This document shows, piece after piece, positions 45,893 through 54,478 of a DNA stretch of 64,000 bases. A program made the position numbers and the translations under genes. The stretch is taken from assembly GCA_965232465.1 (NCBI GenBank), contig OZ246977.1:62001-126000 (forward strand), read 5' to 3'. The notes under the pieces were generated by a model. The model was given only the letters and a program-made list of their open reading frames with translations, was not told where the DNA came from and did no database searches. Each line of letters starts with the position of its first letter. The first letter of the stretch is position 1. The DNA comes from G965232465 sp965232465 (GTDB taxonomy: Bacteria > Pseudomonadota > Alphaproteobacteria > JAQWUY01).

Positions 45893-47224
45893 TTATCCAA
45901 TGTGGTTGCGTCCGATACTGTGGTATGTAAAGCCATATGTATCATGGATATGTTGCATACGGTCCAGATCATACAGGTTGCGTAAATCGATAACAGTTTT
46001 TGTGTTAACCACCTGTGCCAGTTTGGCAAAGTCGAGCACAGAAAACGCACTCCATTCGGTTAAAATCACAATTGCATCCGCATTTGTACAGGCGGTTTCA
46101 ACATTTGGGCAGTACTGTATAGTATTGCACAGATGGGATTTGGCATTTGTCATACCTTCTGGGTCGTGGGCGGATATGTGGTATCCCGCCTGTAACAATT
46201 TTGGAATAATGGTAAGGGCAGGGGATTCGCGCATATCATCAGTATTTGATTTAAAAGTCAGCCCCAATATGGCAATCTTTTTTTGTGCTGTTGTGGAATT
46301 TTTGCCAACGATATAGGTAATTTTGTCCGCCATACGGTGTTTACGGTCTTCGTTTACTTGTACCACAGTGCGGATAATATCCATTTTTACCCCATGTATG
46401 TTCGAAGTATGTACCAATGCACGGGTGTCTTTGGGAAAGCAACTGCCCCCATATCCAGGACCGGGATGTAAAAATTTGTGTCCAATGCGCGTATCCATGC
46501 CAAACCCTTTGGTTACATCGGTAATGTTGCTACCGACTTTTTCGCATAAATCGGCAAGGTCATTGGCAAAAGTGATTTTTGTTGCCAAAAATGCGTTGGT
46601 TGCATATTTTATCATTTCTGCGGATTTGGTATCGGTTATCATTAACGGGACATTTTGATTGGCGAGGGGGGCATATATGTCTTGCATAACCCTATTGCCA
46701 AGTGTATCATCCGCCCCAATTATAATTCGATCGGGGTTTAAGAAATCTTCAATGGCAACCCCTTCCCTTAGAAATTCTGGGTTGGAAACGACTGAGAATT
46801 TTAAATTGGGATTTTTTTGTTGTATCAAGGCACGGACTTTATCCGCCGTTCCCACAGGTACAGTTGATTTATCGACAATTACAATGTTGTCGGGGGCGGT
46901 GTGGGCGATTTTTTCCGCTACTGCAAATACATGTGATACATCCGCATTGCCATCCGGTTGGGATGGGGTACCAACGCATATAAACAGTGCCGAACACTCT
47001 TGTATTCCTTGTTTAAAATTATCTGTAAAAAACAGCCGGTGTTGTTCCACACATTGTGTTAATAATCGTGCCAAACCACTTTCGTAAATGGGTATCTTCC
47101 CTTTTTTAAGATGGGTTATTTTTTGTGTATTGGAATCGATACAGGTAACTGTATGCCCCAGATGTGATAAACATACCCCGGTGACCAATCCCACATACCC
47201 TGTACCAATCATTGCTATTTTCAT
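45893..47224 (-). CDS. ugd: UDP-glucose 6-dehydrogenase
   Basis: 443 aa. Two-step NAD oxidation of UDP-glucose to UDP-glucuronate. Rossmann MIGTGYVGLVTGVCLS at the N-terminus, STVPVGTADKV, catalytic Cys in PGYGGSCFPKDT near residue 260, and the C-terminal UDP-binding domain (GLTFKSNTDDMRESPAL). Ten bases after galU in the same operon, which makes its substrate. Confidence 0.96.
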   Translation of the reverse strand: MKIAMIGTGYVGLVTGVCLSHLGHTVTCIDSNTQKITHLKKGKIPIYESGLARLLTQCVEQHRLFFTDNFKQGIQECSALFICVGTPSQPDGNADVSHVFAVAEKIAHTAPDNIVIVDKSTVPVGTADKVRALIQQKNPNLKFSVVSNPEFLREGVAIEDFLNPDRIIIGADDTLGNRVMQDIYAPLANQNVPLMITDTKSAEMIKYATNAFLATKITFANDLADLCEKVGSNITDVTKGFGMDTRIGHKFLHPGPGYGGSCFPKDTRALVHTSNIHGVKMDIIRTVVQVNEDRKHRMADKITYIVGKNSTTAQKKIAILGLTFKSNTDDMRESPALTIIPKLLQAGYHISAHDPEGMTNAKSHLCNTIQYCPNVETACTNADAIVILTEWSAFSVLDFAKLAQVVNTKTVIDLRNLYDLDRMQHIHDTYGFTYHSIGRNHIG

Positions 47225-47234
47225 ACTGTTATCC

Positions 47235-48107
47235 TTATTTTTGGTACTTTTTTAATATGTGGGGTAGGGTCTGTTGTAAATCTTTATCTTGTGCCGCCAT
47301 TGCAATTTGTGCTTCGAGAAAACCGGCTTTCGATCCGCAATCAAAACGGGTGCCACTGAATTTTACCCCATGGAAGGGTTGCACAGACAAAATATCCGCC
47401 ATGGCATCGGTAATTTGTATTTCCCCGCCCACCCCGATTGTGCCTTGTTGTAGGTATGTAAAAATTTCTGGTGTAAATATATACCGTCCAATAATGGACA
47501 AGTTACTTGGGGCGTTTTCCCGTGCAGGCTTTTCCACAAATCCTTTGACTGGGACTGTTGTCATGTTTGTATCTTGACAATCCAGTACACCATATTTGTG
47601 GACATTTTCCCACGCCACATGTTCCACCGCCACCACCCCTGATTGGGTGGTGGCAAACACTTCGGCCAATTGTTTTTGGCAAGGGGTTTTTGATAATACC
47701 ACATCATCGGGTAACAGCACATGAAACGGTTTATTACCCACCAAGTCTTTGGCACAATAAATGGCGTGTCCTAATCCCAAGGCTTGGGATTGTACCACTG
47801 TGTGTATAGCTCCTGGGATTTTACATTTTATTTTGTCGATACTGTCATATTTTTGTTTTTCCGCCAACGCATGCACCAAGGTTACATCGTCTTCAAAATG
47901 TTTGATAATACTGGATTTTTGGGGGGATATGACAAATATAAAATCCGTTGCCCCCGCACATAAAGCCTCTTCCACCGCATATTCAATAAGCGGTTTATCC
48001 AATATGGGAAATAATTCTTTGGGCACAGCCTTCGATGCGGGTAAAAATCGTGTGCCTAATCCCGCCACAGGAAATACAGCCGTGGTAACCTGAGTATGTG
48101 TCGACAT
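47235..48107 (-). CDS. galU: UTP-glucose-1-phosphate uridylyltransferase
   Basis: 290 aa. Makes UDP-glucose. Nucleotide loop VAGLGTRFLPASKAVPKELFP, IEYAVEEALCAGA, LPDDVV, VEKPARENAPSNLSIIGRYI. First gene of the minus-strand sugar-nucleotide operon; its upstream region is shared with the divergent O-methyltransferase. Confidence 0.96.
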   Translation of the reverse strand: MSTHTQVTTAVFPVAGLGTRFLPASKAVPKELFPILDKPLIEYAVEEALCAGATDFIFVISPQKSSIIKHFEDDVTLVHALAEKQKYDSIDKIKCKIPGAIHTVVQSQALGLGHAIYCAKDLVGNKPFHVLLPDDVVLSKTPCQKQLAEVFATTQSGVVAVEHVAWENVHKYGVLDCQDTNMTTVPVKGFVEKPARENAPSNLSIIGRYIFTPEIFTYLQQGTIGVGGEIQITDAMADILSVQPFHGVKFSGTRFDCGSKAGFLEAQIAMAAQDKDLQQTLPHILKKYQK

Positions 48108-48247
48108 GTGCCCTCATAATATATGTTATAATATCATTACAAAATGTTTATAGCATATTGTCATTGAAACGCCAATAAAATAAGTGTATATTGGGGGATA
48201 ATTTATTATATGTATATGCCACGGAGTATTTAAGAAAGGTACATCCC

Positions 48248-48907
48248 ATGCCAGAAAATATGCCAGAAATTACGGGTAAGGTTATCGATTCTTATTGCCA
48301 TAATCATACATATTATGAAAATTCATTTTTGGAAAATGTATTAAAAATTGCACAGGAATTTTCCCCCCAAGCCGGGATGAGTTCAAATCGTTTATCAGGG
48401 GGATTGTTACGCACTTTGACGGCGATAAAGCAGCCCCAGCATATTTTGGAAGTGGGGGTATTTTTTGGATATTCGACCTTGTGTATGGCGGAAGGTGCCC
48501 CCCAAGCAAAGATTACTGCGTTGGAATGGGATGGGCGATATGTGGAATTGGCAAAAGATTCGTTTGATGCCCACCCATGTACGAATACTATCACAGTGGT
48601 ACAAGGCGATGCATTGGAAACTATCGTACAGCAAATGCAACGGCACCAATTTGATTTTATCTTTATCGATGCGGATAAACAATCCTATGTGTTTTATGTG
48701 CAACACGCCATAAATCACCTACCATCAGGGGGGGTGTTGGTCGTTGACAACACCTTATGGGGTGGGCGGGTAACCGATATGAACACCCATGATGATGTAC
48801 ATACCAAGGCGATCGATTCGGCAAATAAAATGTTACTGGAACACCCAAATATGATAAATACCCTGATTCCCATGCGTGATGGCATACATGTAGCGGTTAA
48901 AATATAG
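48248..48907 (+). CDS. SAM-dependent O-methyltransferase (caffeoyl-CoA/catechol OMT-like)
   Basis: The frame opens at 48191, but AAAGG eight bases before the ATG at 48248 gives the start; 219 aa. SAM loop ILEVGVFFGYSTLCMA near residue 66, metal/SAM acidic motif FIFIDADKQSY, and VLVVDNTLWGGRV. Family methylates catechol-type hydroxyls; native bacterial substrates are mostly unknown. Confidence 0.9.
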   Translation: MPENMPEITGKVIDSYCHNHTYYENSFLENVLKIAQEFSPQAGMSSNRLSGGLLRTLTAIKQPQHILEVGVFFGYSTLCMAEGAPQAKITALEWDGRYVELAKDSFDAHPCTNTITVVQGDALETIVQQMQRHQFDFIFIDADKQSYVFYVQHAINHLPSGGVLVVDNTLWGGRVTDMNTHDDVHTKAIDSANKMLLEHPNMINTLIPMRDGIHVAVKI

Positions 48908-48931
48908 GCATATTTAAAGTATTTTTTATAT

Positions 48932-49070
48932 GGGATTTATATACTTGACTCCACAGGATTTGAATTAAGGCTATTTTTTGTTTTTATACATAAATGACAT
49001 TGCTTTTTGTTGTGAAATCCCACCAAATTACATGCAAATATCGATTTATGGAGTCAAGTATATAAATCCC
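48932..49070. repeat. MITE-like element with perfect 22-bp terminal inverted repeats
   Basis: 139 bp. The left end, starting GGGATTTATATACTTGAC at 48932 and ending TCCA at 48953, is matched without error in inverse at 49049-49070. There is no ORF inside and no other copy in this window. Only T borders each side, so a target duplication is not clear. Confidence 0.75.
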
Positions 49071-49099
49071 TAAATTTTTTATTTATACAACCCTTTTTT

Positions 49100-49204
49100 T
49101 AGCAACGGCGGCCGCTTGCGGCCGTCCCTACGCAATCCGCCGAGAAATCCGAACGCAATCCGAACGCAATCCGCCGAGAAATCCGAACGCAATCCGCCGA
49201 AGGT
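49100..49204. repeat. GC-rich hairpin and tandem repeat array
   Basis: Begins with the perfect hairpin CGGCCGCTTGCGGCCG, then tandem units built from CGCAATCCGCCGAGAAATC and the shorter CGCAATCCGAA, about three and a half copies. Its GC content stands out sharply from the AT-rich surroundings. Confidence 0.7.
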
Positions 49205-49284
49205 AATATTTTGTTTGCAAATATTAAAATGATATGTATAATCATATTGTATTTCGTTTTTTTTAAATGAATATGTTGTTTTTC

Positions 49285-49310
49285 GGGGGGGGTGGTTCCC
49301 CCCCTTTTAT
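49285..49310 (+). terminator. Strong G/C hairpin with T-run
   Basis: A run of eight G, loop TGGTT, a run of seven C, then TTTTATTTT. It could end transcripts coming from the O-methyltransferase side. Confidence 0.55.
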
Positions 49311-49361
49311 TTTCGACCCCCTGTATGGTTGACCCGTCCAATTGGATACTCTGATACTATT

Positions 49362-49445
49362 ATATTGGATGCACGGCCATAAAGCGGGCTTACAACGGAT
49401 TGACCCCTGTACGGTTGACCCGTCCAATTGGATACTCTGATACTA
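49362..49445 (+). repeat. 84-bp direct repeat, upstream copy
   Basis: Starts ATATTGGATGCACGGCCATA and ends GGATACTCTGATACTA. It equals 50815-50898 apart from one base (G against C after CATAAA). The last 44 bases or so are also present, slightly altered, just before it (49314-49358). The two full copies frame the ankyrin gene. Confidence 0.85.
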
Positions 49446-49458
49446 TTAAGGATTTATA

Positions 49459-49487
49459 TTGACAAAGTGGGTTTGTTTGTGTATATT
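49459..49487 (+). promoter_or_regulatory. Promoter of the ankyrin-repeat gene
   Basis: TTGACA at 49459-49464, 17 bases, TATATT at 49482-49487; 38 bases before the ATG and just inside the upstream direct repeat. Confidence 0.7.
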
Positions 49488-49525
49488 GCCCTGAATAAAG
49501 TATCAATAAACATAAGGAAAGTCAT

Positions 49526-50815
49526 ATGTTTTCAAAAATAATTTTAAGAATATTTATTATATCGTGGGTATGTATCCCCCCCATAGTACAAGCAAGTGAT
49601 TTTTTGTCAGACTCGTATTGGCAAAATGTCACAGTAAAAGATGTAAAAAACGCTATTGCCAATGGGGCGGATGTCAATGCACGGACTAAAGATGGGGGGA
49701 CACCTTTAATGTATGCATCTGAGTTCAATCAAAACCCTGAAGTTATTACTACACTGATTAACGCAGGGGCGGATGTCAATGCACGGACTAAAGATGGGGG
49801 GACACCTTTAATGTATGCATCTGAGTTCAATCAAAACCCTGAAGTTATTACTACACTGATTAACGCAGGGGAGGATGTCAATGCACGGGATAAATATGGG
49901 TGGACACCTTTAATGTCGGCGGCGTCTCGGGCCAATCAAAACCCTGAAGTTATTACTACGCTGATTAACGCAGGGGCGGATGTCAATGCACGGTATGAAG
50001 ATGGGTCAACACCTTTACTGTATGCATCTGAGGACAATCAAAACCCTGAAGTTATTACTACACTGATTAACGCAGGGGCGGATGTCAATGCACGGACTAA
50101 AGATGGGTTGACACCTTTAATGTCGGCGTCTGGGGGCAATCAAAACCCTGATGTTATTACTACGCTGATTAACGCAGGGGCGGATGTCAATGTACGGACT
50201 AAAGAAGATGGGTGGACACCTTTACTGTATGCATTTTTTTCCAGTCAAAACCTTGATGTTATTACTACACTGATTAACGCAGGGGCGGATGTCAATGCAC
50301 GGACTAAAGATGGGTCGACACCTTTAATGTATGCATCTAGGTTCAATCAAAACCCTGAATTTATTACTACACTGATTAACGCAGGGGCGGATGTCAATGC
50401 ACAGGATAAAGATGGTTCGACACCTTTAATGTCGGCGTCTTCGGCCAATCAAAACCCTGATGTTATTACTACGCTGATTAACGCAGGGGCGGATGTCAAT
50501 GCACGGGATGAAGATGGGGGGACACCTTTAATGTATGCATCTAGGAACAATCAAAACCCTGATGTTATTACTACACTGATTAACGCAGGGGCGGATGTCA
50601 ATGTACGGAATAAATATGGGTTGACACCTTTACTGTATGCGTCTAAGAAGTTATTCAATCAAAACCCTGAATTTATTACTACGCTGATTAACGCAGGGGC
50701 GGACGCAACAATCAAAGACGATCGGGGTAAAACTGCCTATGATTATATTTTAAAAAACGACGCTTTAAAAGATTCAAAAGTCCGCTGGAAGTTAAACGAC
50801 TTGCGGTTTAAATAA
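49526..50815 (+). CDS. Secreted ankyrin-repeat protein
   Basis: 429 aa. Signal peptide of about 25 residues (MFSKIILRIFII...VQA), a short linker, then ten near-identical ankyrin units and a diverged cap. Each unit reads roughly GADVNARTKDG-TPLMYAS-NQNPEVITTLINA, 34-36 residues; units one and two are identical in protein, and the DNA is nearly so, indicating recent tandem duplication. Variation is concentrated at the G-x-TPL, SASxxN and loop positions that contact partners in ankyrin proteins. AAGGAA lies before the ATG. Target unknown; export plus ankyrin fold suggests a periplasmic or host-interacting protein. The stop codon is joined to the downstream direct repeat. Confidence 0.92.
   Translation: MFSKIILRIFIISWVCIPPIVQASDFLSDSYWQNVTVKDVKNAIANGADVNARTKDGGTPLMYASEFNQNPEVITTLINAGADVNARTKDGGTPLMYASEFNQNPEVITTLINAGEDVNARDKYGWTPLMSAASRANQNPEVITTLINAGADVNARYEDGSTPLLYASEDNQNPEVITTLINAGADVNARTKDGLTPLMSASGGNQNPDVITTLINAGADVNVRTKEDGWTPLLYAFFSSQNLDVITTLINAGADVNARTKDGSTPLMYASRFNQNPEFITTLINAGADVNAQDKDGSTPLMSASSANQNPDVITTLINAGADVNARDEDGGTPLMYASRNNQNPDVITTLINAGADVNVRNKYGLTPLLYASKKLFNQNPEFITTLINAGADATIKDDRGKTAYDYILKNDALKDSKVRWKLNDLRFK
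49653..50705 (+). repeat. Tandem array of about 102-bp coding units (ankyrin repeats)
   Basis: About ten units sharing blocks such as AATCAAAACCCTGA, TTATTACTAC, CTGATTAACGCAGGGGCGG and TGTCAATGCACGG with few differences. High identity makes copy number prone to change by recombination or slippage. Confidence 0.9.
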
Positions 50816-50898
50816 TATTGGATGCACGGCCATAAACCGGGCTTACAACGGATTGACCCCTGTACGGTTGACCCGTCCAATTGGATACTCTGATACTA
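50815..50898 (+). repeat. 84-bp direct repeat, downstream copy
   Basis: Matches 49362-49445 with a single substitution. It begins at the last base of the ankyrin gene stop codon. Confidence 0.85.
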
Positions 50899-51112
50899 AT
50901 AATGCAATCGAATCGACTCCGCATATTTTAATTTTTCAAAAAAATTTGAAAATTTTCAAAAAAAAACGGGGAAAAAATGTAAAAAAGCGGGATTCACTTG
51001 ACAAAAAAAAATAATATGCTTACCATTTTAAAGCATTGTTTAATAGAAACGAAACTAACCATTTTAAAGTTAAACGATTAAAAACAACATTACATTTTTA
51101 AAGGATAAAAAA
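50899..51112 (+). promoter_or_regulatory. AT-rich leader with promoter and short repeats before a small ORF
   Basis: TTGACA at 50998-51003 and, 17 bases on, TACCAT at 51021-51026. ACCATTTTAAAG occurs twice (about 51022 and 51059), with related TTAAAG pieces; AAATTTTCAAAAAA and its inverse make a hairpin near 50930-50960. No ORF. Confidence 0.4.
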
Positions 51113-51346
51113 ATGAAATATATTAATATCAAAAGTAACATACTATCTGCCACAGACCTTAACAGCAGCGAAAAGTTGCTGTATGGCTTATTAGTATCTC
51201 TTTGTGAAATAAAAGATATAGAAACCTTTTATATTTACTATATTTTTGTGAAAAATATTATACATTTCAATAAGGATCAGAAAAAACGCATACATAAAGT
51301 AATTTTGTATTTTATTTACAGTACTTTTTTGTTACTGTGTAAATGA
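51113..51346 (+). CDS. Small hypothetical protein, possible replication/HTH-protein remnant
   Basis: 77 aa with AAAGGA seven bases before the ATG, so it may be translated. The N-terminal part SNILSATDLNSSEKLLYGLLVSLCE resembles the start of HTH_36-type DNA-binding proteins found in phage and plasmid replication proteins; the rest (FYIYYIFVKNIIHF...YFIYSTFLLLCK) is not recognisable and may be frameshifted. No firm function. Its end lies 38 bases before pckA. Confidence 0.45.
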   Translation: MKYINIKSNILSATDLNSSEKLLYGLLVSLCEIKDIETFYIYYIFVKNIIHFNKDQKKRIHKVILYFIYSTFLLLCK

Positions 51347-51384
51347 TTTGCTTTTGGTGTTATTATAATTTGCGGAGAAAATAT

Positions 51385-52923
51385 ATGTTATCTGAAAAAA
51401 TGGGGACGCATTCAGCGTTTAGCAATCAAGTATTTATAAATTTGACTGATTCTGAATTGGCACAACATGCACAGGATCAAGATATGGTACATATTTCCAA
51501 ACATGGTGCGGTTGTTGCCAGCACAGGACAATACACAGGAAGGGCTGTCGAAAACCGATTTATCGTCCGCACCCATACAAGTGATGATGTGGATTTTGGT
51601 TACAGAAACCTGCCATTTCCACAAGCTGAATTTGATGCGGTATACAATGCGGTTTATACGCATTTGACAAGTGCTGTCCCAAAAGTATATGTGCAAAACA
51701 GCCGGGTTGGGGCGGATATACAGTACAGCATGAATGTGCAATTTATGTCCGATAGCCCTTGGCACACTTTGTTTACAAAAAATATGTTTATTGATATTTC
51801 TGCGGATGATTTGGATATGTTCCGGGCGGAATTTACCATATGTCATGCCCCATTTTTTAATCCACAGCCCTATGCGGACAGTTTGCCAAATAAAGCCTGT
51901 GTGTTACTTAACTTACAACAAAAAATTATTGTTATTGCCGGCACCGAATACGCAGGGGAAATTAAAAAATCCATGTTTTCTGTGATGAATTATATGTTGC
52001 CAAAATGTGATGTATTACCCATGCACTGTTCGGCAAATATGGGTAAAGATGGGGATACGGCAATTTTCTTTGGGCTAAGCGGTACGGGTAAAACCACTTT
52101 GTCGGCGGATGCGAACCGAATTTTAATTGGGGATGATGAACACGGTTGGACGAATGATAATACAGTGTTTAACATAGAAGGTGGATGTTATGCTAAGGCT
52201 ATTGGCATTACCGCCGATAGTGAACCGGAAATTTTTGCCACCACAGAAATGAAAAATACTGTATTGGAAAATGTTATATTGGACGATAAGGGTGTACCCG
52301 ATTTCGAAGACACGACATTGACCAAAAATACCCGTATTTCGTATCCGATTCATTTTATTCCCAATGCGTCGGAAACAGGTGTGGGGGGGATACCAAAAAA
52401 TATTATTATGCTGACCTGTGATGCGTTCGGGGTATTGCCCCCTGTGTCGAGGTTGACGGCGGCACAGGCAAATTACCAATTCTTAAATGGATATACGTCG
52501 AAGGTTGCGGGCACAGAAGTCGGTATCGATACACCCGAAGCCACATTTTCCACTTGTTTTGGGGCACCCTTTATGCCCCTGCGTCCCTCTGTGTATGGGG
52601 ATATGTTAGCGGAAAAAATCCGTACCCACAATGTGGATTGTTGGTTGGTAAATACCGGTTGGATTGGCGGTGCATATGGTACAGGTAAGCGTATATCGTT
52701 AAAATATACAAGGGCGATTGTGGCGGCTATTTTAAACGGTACTTTAAAACAGGTTGCCACTGCAACTGATTCTGTGTTTGGGCTTGCCATACCAACCGCA
52801 TGTGAAAATGTACCTTCCGATGTGTTAACCCCCGAAAACCTGTGGACGGATAAAGACGCATACACAGAATCCGCACAACGATTATTACAAATGTTTGAAG
52901 AAAATTATAAAAAGTATGTGTAA
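51385..52923 (+). CDS. pckA: Phosphoenolpyruvate carboxykinase (ATP)
   Basis: Converts oxaloacetate and ATP to PEP and CO2, the first step of gluconeogenesis. The frame opens at 51343, but GGAG seven bases before the ATG at 51385 sets the start; 512 aa. Substrate Arg in GRAVENRFIV-like (TGRAVENRFIV), metal site AEYAGEIKKSMFSVMNY, P-loop GLSGTGKTTLS (Gly near 233), LIGDDEHGW, and NTGWIGGAYGTGKRI. Complements pyruvate carboxylase on the same node. Confidence 0.97.
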   Translation: MLSEKMGTHSAFSNQVFINLTDSELAQHAQDQDMVHISKHGAVVASTGQYTGRAVENRFIVRTHTSDDVDFGYRNLPFPQAEFDAVYNAVYTHLTSAVPKVYVQNSRVGADIQYSMNVQFMSDSPWHTLFTKNMFIDISADDLDMFRAEFTICHAPFFNPQPYADSLPNKACVLLNLQQKIIVIAGTEYAGEIKKSMFSVMNYMLPKCDVLPMHCSANMGKDGDTAIFFGLSGTGKTTLSADANRILIGDDEHGWTNDNTVFNIEGGCYAKAIGITADSEPEIFATTEMKNTVLENVILDDKGVPDFEDTTLTKNTRISYPIHFIPNASETGVGGIPKNIIMLTCDAFGVLPPVSRLTAAQANYQFLNGYTSKVAGTEVGIDTPEATFSTCFGAPFMPLRPSVYGDMLAEKIRTHNVDCWLVNTGWIGGAYGTGKRISLKYTRAIVAAILNGTLKQVATATDSVFGLAIPTACENVPSDVLTPENLWTDKDAYTESAQRLLQMFEENYKKYV

Positions 52924-52947
52924 CACATCCATTTTTTACTTTACAGG

Positions 52948-53038
52948 GCTTAGGCTATAATTGTGGAGACCTTAAAAACTAGGTAGCGGGCTCATAAAAT
53001 TCGCACCATAGTCTGATTGAAGCTATTTTAATCATAGC
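52948..53038 (+). other. Imperfect long hairpin after pckA (possible structured RNA)
   Basis: GGCTATAATT near 52950 pairs with AATCATAGCC near 53038; inside, AGAC pairs with GTCT and GGTAGCG with CGCACC, a nested irregular stem. There is no T-run, so it is not a plain terminator. It lies in the pckA 3' region, convergent with gabT. Confidence 0.3.
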
Positions 53039-53110
53039 CATGTATGCCATTTGTTGCCAGTAAGGTTTTATCAGACAGCATATCCCATAAATGTGTATGT
53101 GTTATTATCC

Positions 53111-54385
53111 TTATTTTGAAAGGGTTACTAAACAGGTTTCCAAAATATCCAACGCTTCGTCAAACACACTCTGTTCGATGGTTAGGGGGGCAAGGAATCG
53201 TATTACATTGCCATAGGTACCACAAGTTAGCAAAATCAAATTACGGTGCAATGCTTCCATGCGTATACGATTGGCAAAATCTGCATCAGGGACATTGGTG
53301 GTAGGGTCGTTAAATTCCACCGCAACCATCATGCCCGCACCCCGCACTTCTGCAATGTGAGGTACCCGGGATTGTACACTTTGCAATCTTTGTAGTAGCA
53401 CATTGCCAAATGTGGTTGCCCGTTCGCATAAATTATCGTTCTCGATAATATCTAATACCGCATGAGCAGCGGCGATGCCAAGGGGATTACCCCCGAAAGT
53501 ACCGCCCAAACCCCCGGTGGAAGGGGCATCCATCAATTCCGCCCGCCCTGTGACCGCTGATAATGGAATGCCACCAGACAACCCCTTTGCCATGGTGGTC
53601 AAATCTGCCTGTACAGGATACTGTTCCATAGCAAACAAAGTACCTGTGCGGGCAAAACCAGTTTGGATTTCGTCAGCTATCATCACAATACCATGTGTGT
53701 TACACAGTTTACGAATAGCTCTTACAAAATCCGCAGGGGCTTGATAAAAACCCCCTTCCCCTTGTATGGGTTCAAAAAGTATTGCCGCCACTTGGCTGGC
53801 ACCTATGGTTGTTTTAAATAATTGCTCAATGGCATTTATGGAATCTTCGGTGGTTACACCTCTTAGGGCAACAGGATATGGCACATGGTATATGTGGGGC
53901 ATCATGGCACCAAAATCTTTTTTATATGGGACCACTTTACCCGTTAAACTCATACCCATAAATGTGCGACCATGGAATCCACCGCTAAACGCAATTACAC
54001 CATTACGACCAGTGGCACAGCGTGCGATTTTAATAGCATTTTCCACCGCCTCTGCCCCGGTGGTAGCAAACATGGTTTTCTTTTCAAAATTCCCTGGTAC
54101 GGATGCATTCAACCGTTCCGCTAACTGTACATAATTTTCATAAGGTACAACTTGGTGGCAGGTGTGGGTAAAGTTGTCTAGTTGCTGTTTTACCGCATCG
54201 ATCACTTGTGTATTACAGTGTCCCGTATTGACCACGGCTATGCCGCCGGCAAAATCGATATAACGGTTACCTTCCACATCCCAAATCTCTGCATTTTTTG
54301 CCGATTGCACATACACTTGTGTCATCATACCTACACTAGCGGAAAGTGCTTTGTTTTTGCGTACTGAAATCTCTGTATTTTTCAT
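53111..54385 (-). CDS. gabT: 4-aminobutyrate aminotransferase
   Basis: 424 aa class-III PLP enzyme, GABA + 2-oxoglutarate to succinic semialdehyde + glutamate. Visible: RYIDFAGGIAVVNTGHCN, HTCHQVVPYENYVQLAERLN, FATTGAEAVENAIKIAR, AILFEPIQGEGG, ADEIQTGFARTG, Schiff-base Lys at about 267 in TTMAKGLSGG. AAGGG lies seven bases before the ATG. It sits 93 bases after pxpC in the same direction, so it may be the last gene of the lactam operon, where it would use the amino acid produced. Confidence 0.93.
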   Translation of the reverse strand: MKNTEISVRKNKALSASVGMMTQVYVQSAKNAEIWDVEGNRYIDFAGGIAVVNTGHCNTQVIDAVKQQLDNFTHTCHQVVPYENYVQLAERLNASVPGNFEKKTMFATTGAEAVENAIKIARCATGRNGVIAFSGGFHGRTFMGMSLTGKVVPYKKDFGAMMPHIYHVPYPVALRGVTTEDSINAIEQLFKTTIGASQVAAILFEPIQGEGGFYQAPADFVRAIRKLCNTHGIVMIADEIQTGFARTGTLFAMEQYPVQADLTTMAKGLSGGIPLSAVTGRAELMDAPSTGGLGGTFGGNPLGIAAAHAVLDIIENDNLCERATTFGNVLLQRLQSVQSRVPHIAEVRGAGMMVAVEFNDPTTNVPDADFANRIRMEALHRNLILLTCGTYGNVIRFLAPLTIEQSVFDEALDILETCLVTLSK

Positions 54386-54417
54386 TTTATATCCCTTTTA
54401 ATGTTAAACATTCCCAC

Positions 54418-54449
54418 ACAGGTCGTGTCCTCAAAGACACGGCACCTGT
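54418..54449. promoter_or_regulatory. Hairpin between pxpC and gabT
   Basis: ACAGGTCGTGTC and GACACGGCACCTGT form a stem of about 12 pairs with a 2-base bulge and a loop of six. No T-run follows on either strand. It may stabilise or process the operon mRNA, or set a lower level of gabT. Confidence 0.4.
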
Positions 54450-54478
54450 TATTATTGAAAAGATTATAGTCGTATTTT

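Noticed and set aside
49653..50705. Regularly spaced repeats that could suggest a CRISPR array
   Set aside because: The units are about 102 bp, in frame and encode ankyrin repeats; there are no unique spacers and no cas genes.
52885..53045. 6S RNA as the identity of the pckA 3' hairpin
   Set aside because: A short CCTTAAAAACT stretch recalls 6S RNA, but a 160-nt RNA would run into the pckA coding sequence and the 5' half does not match.
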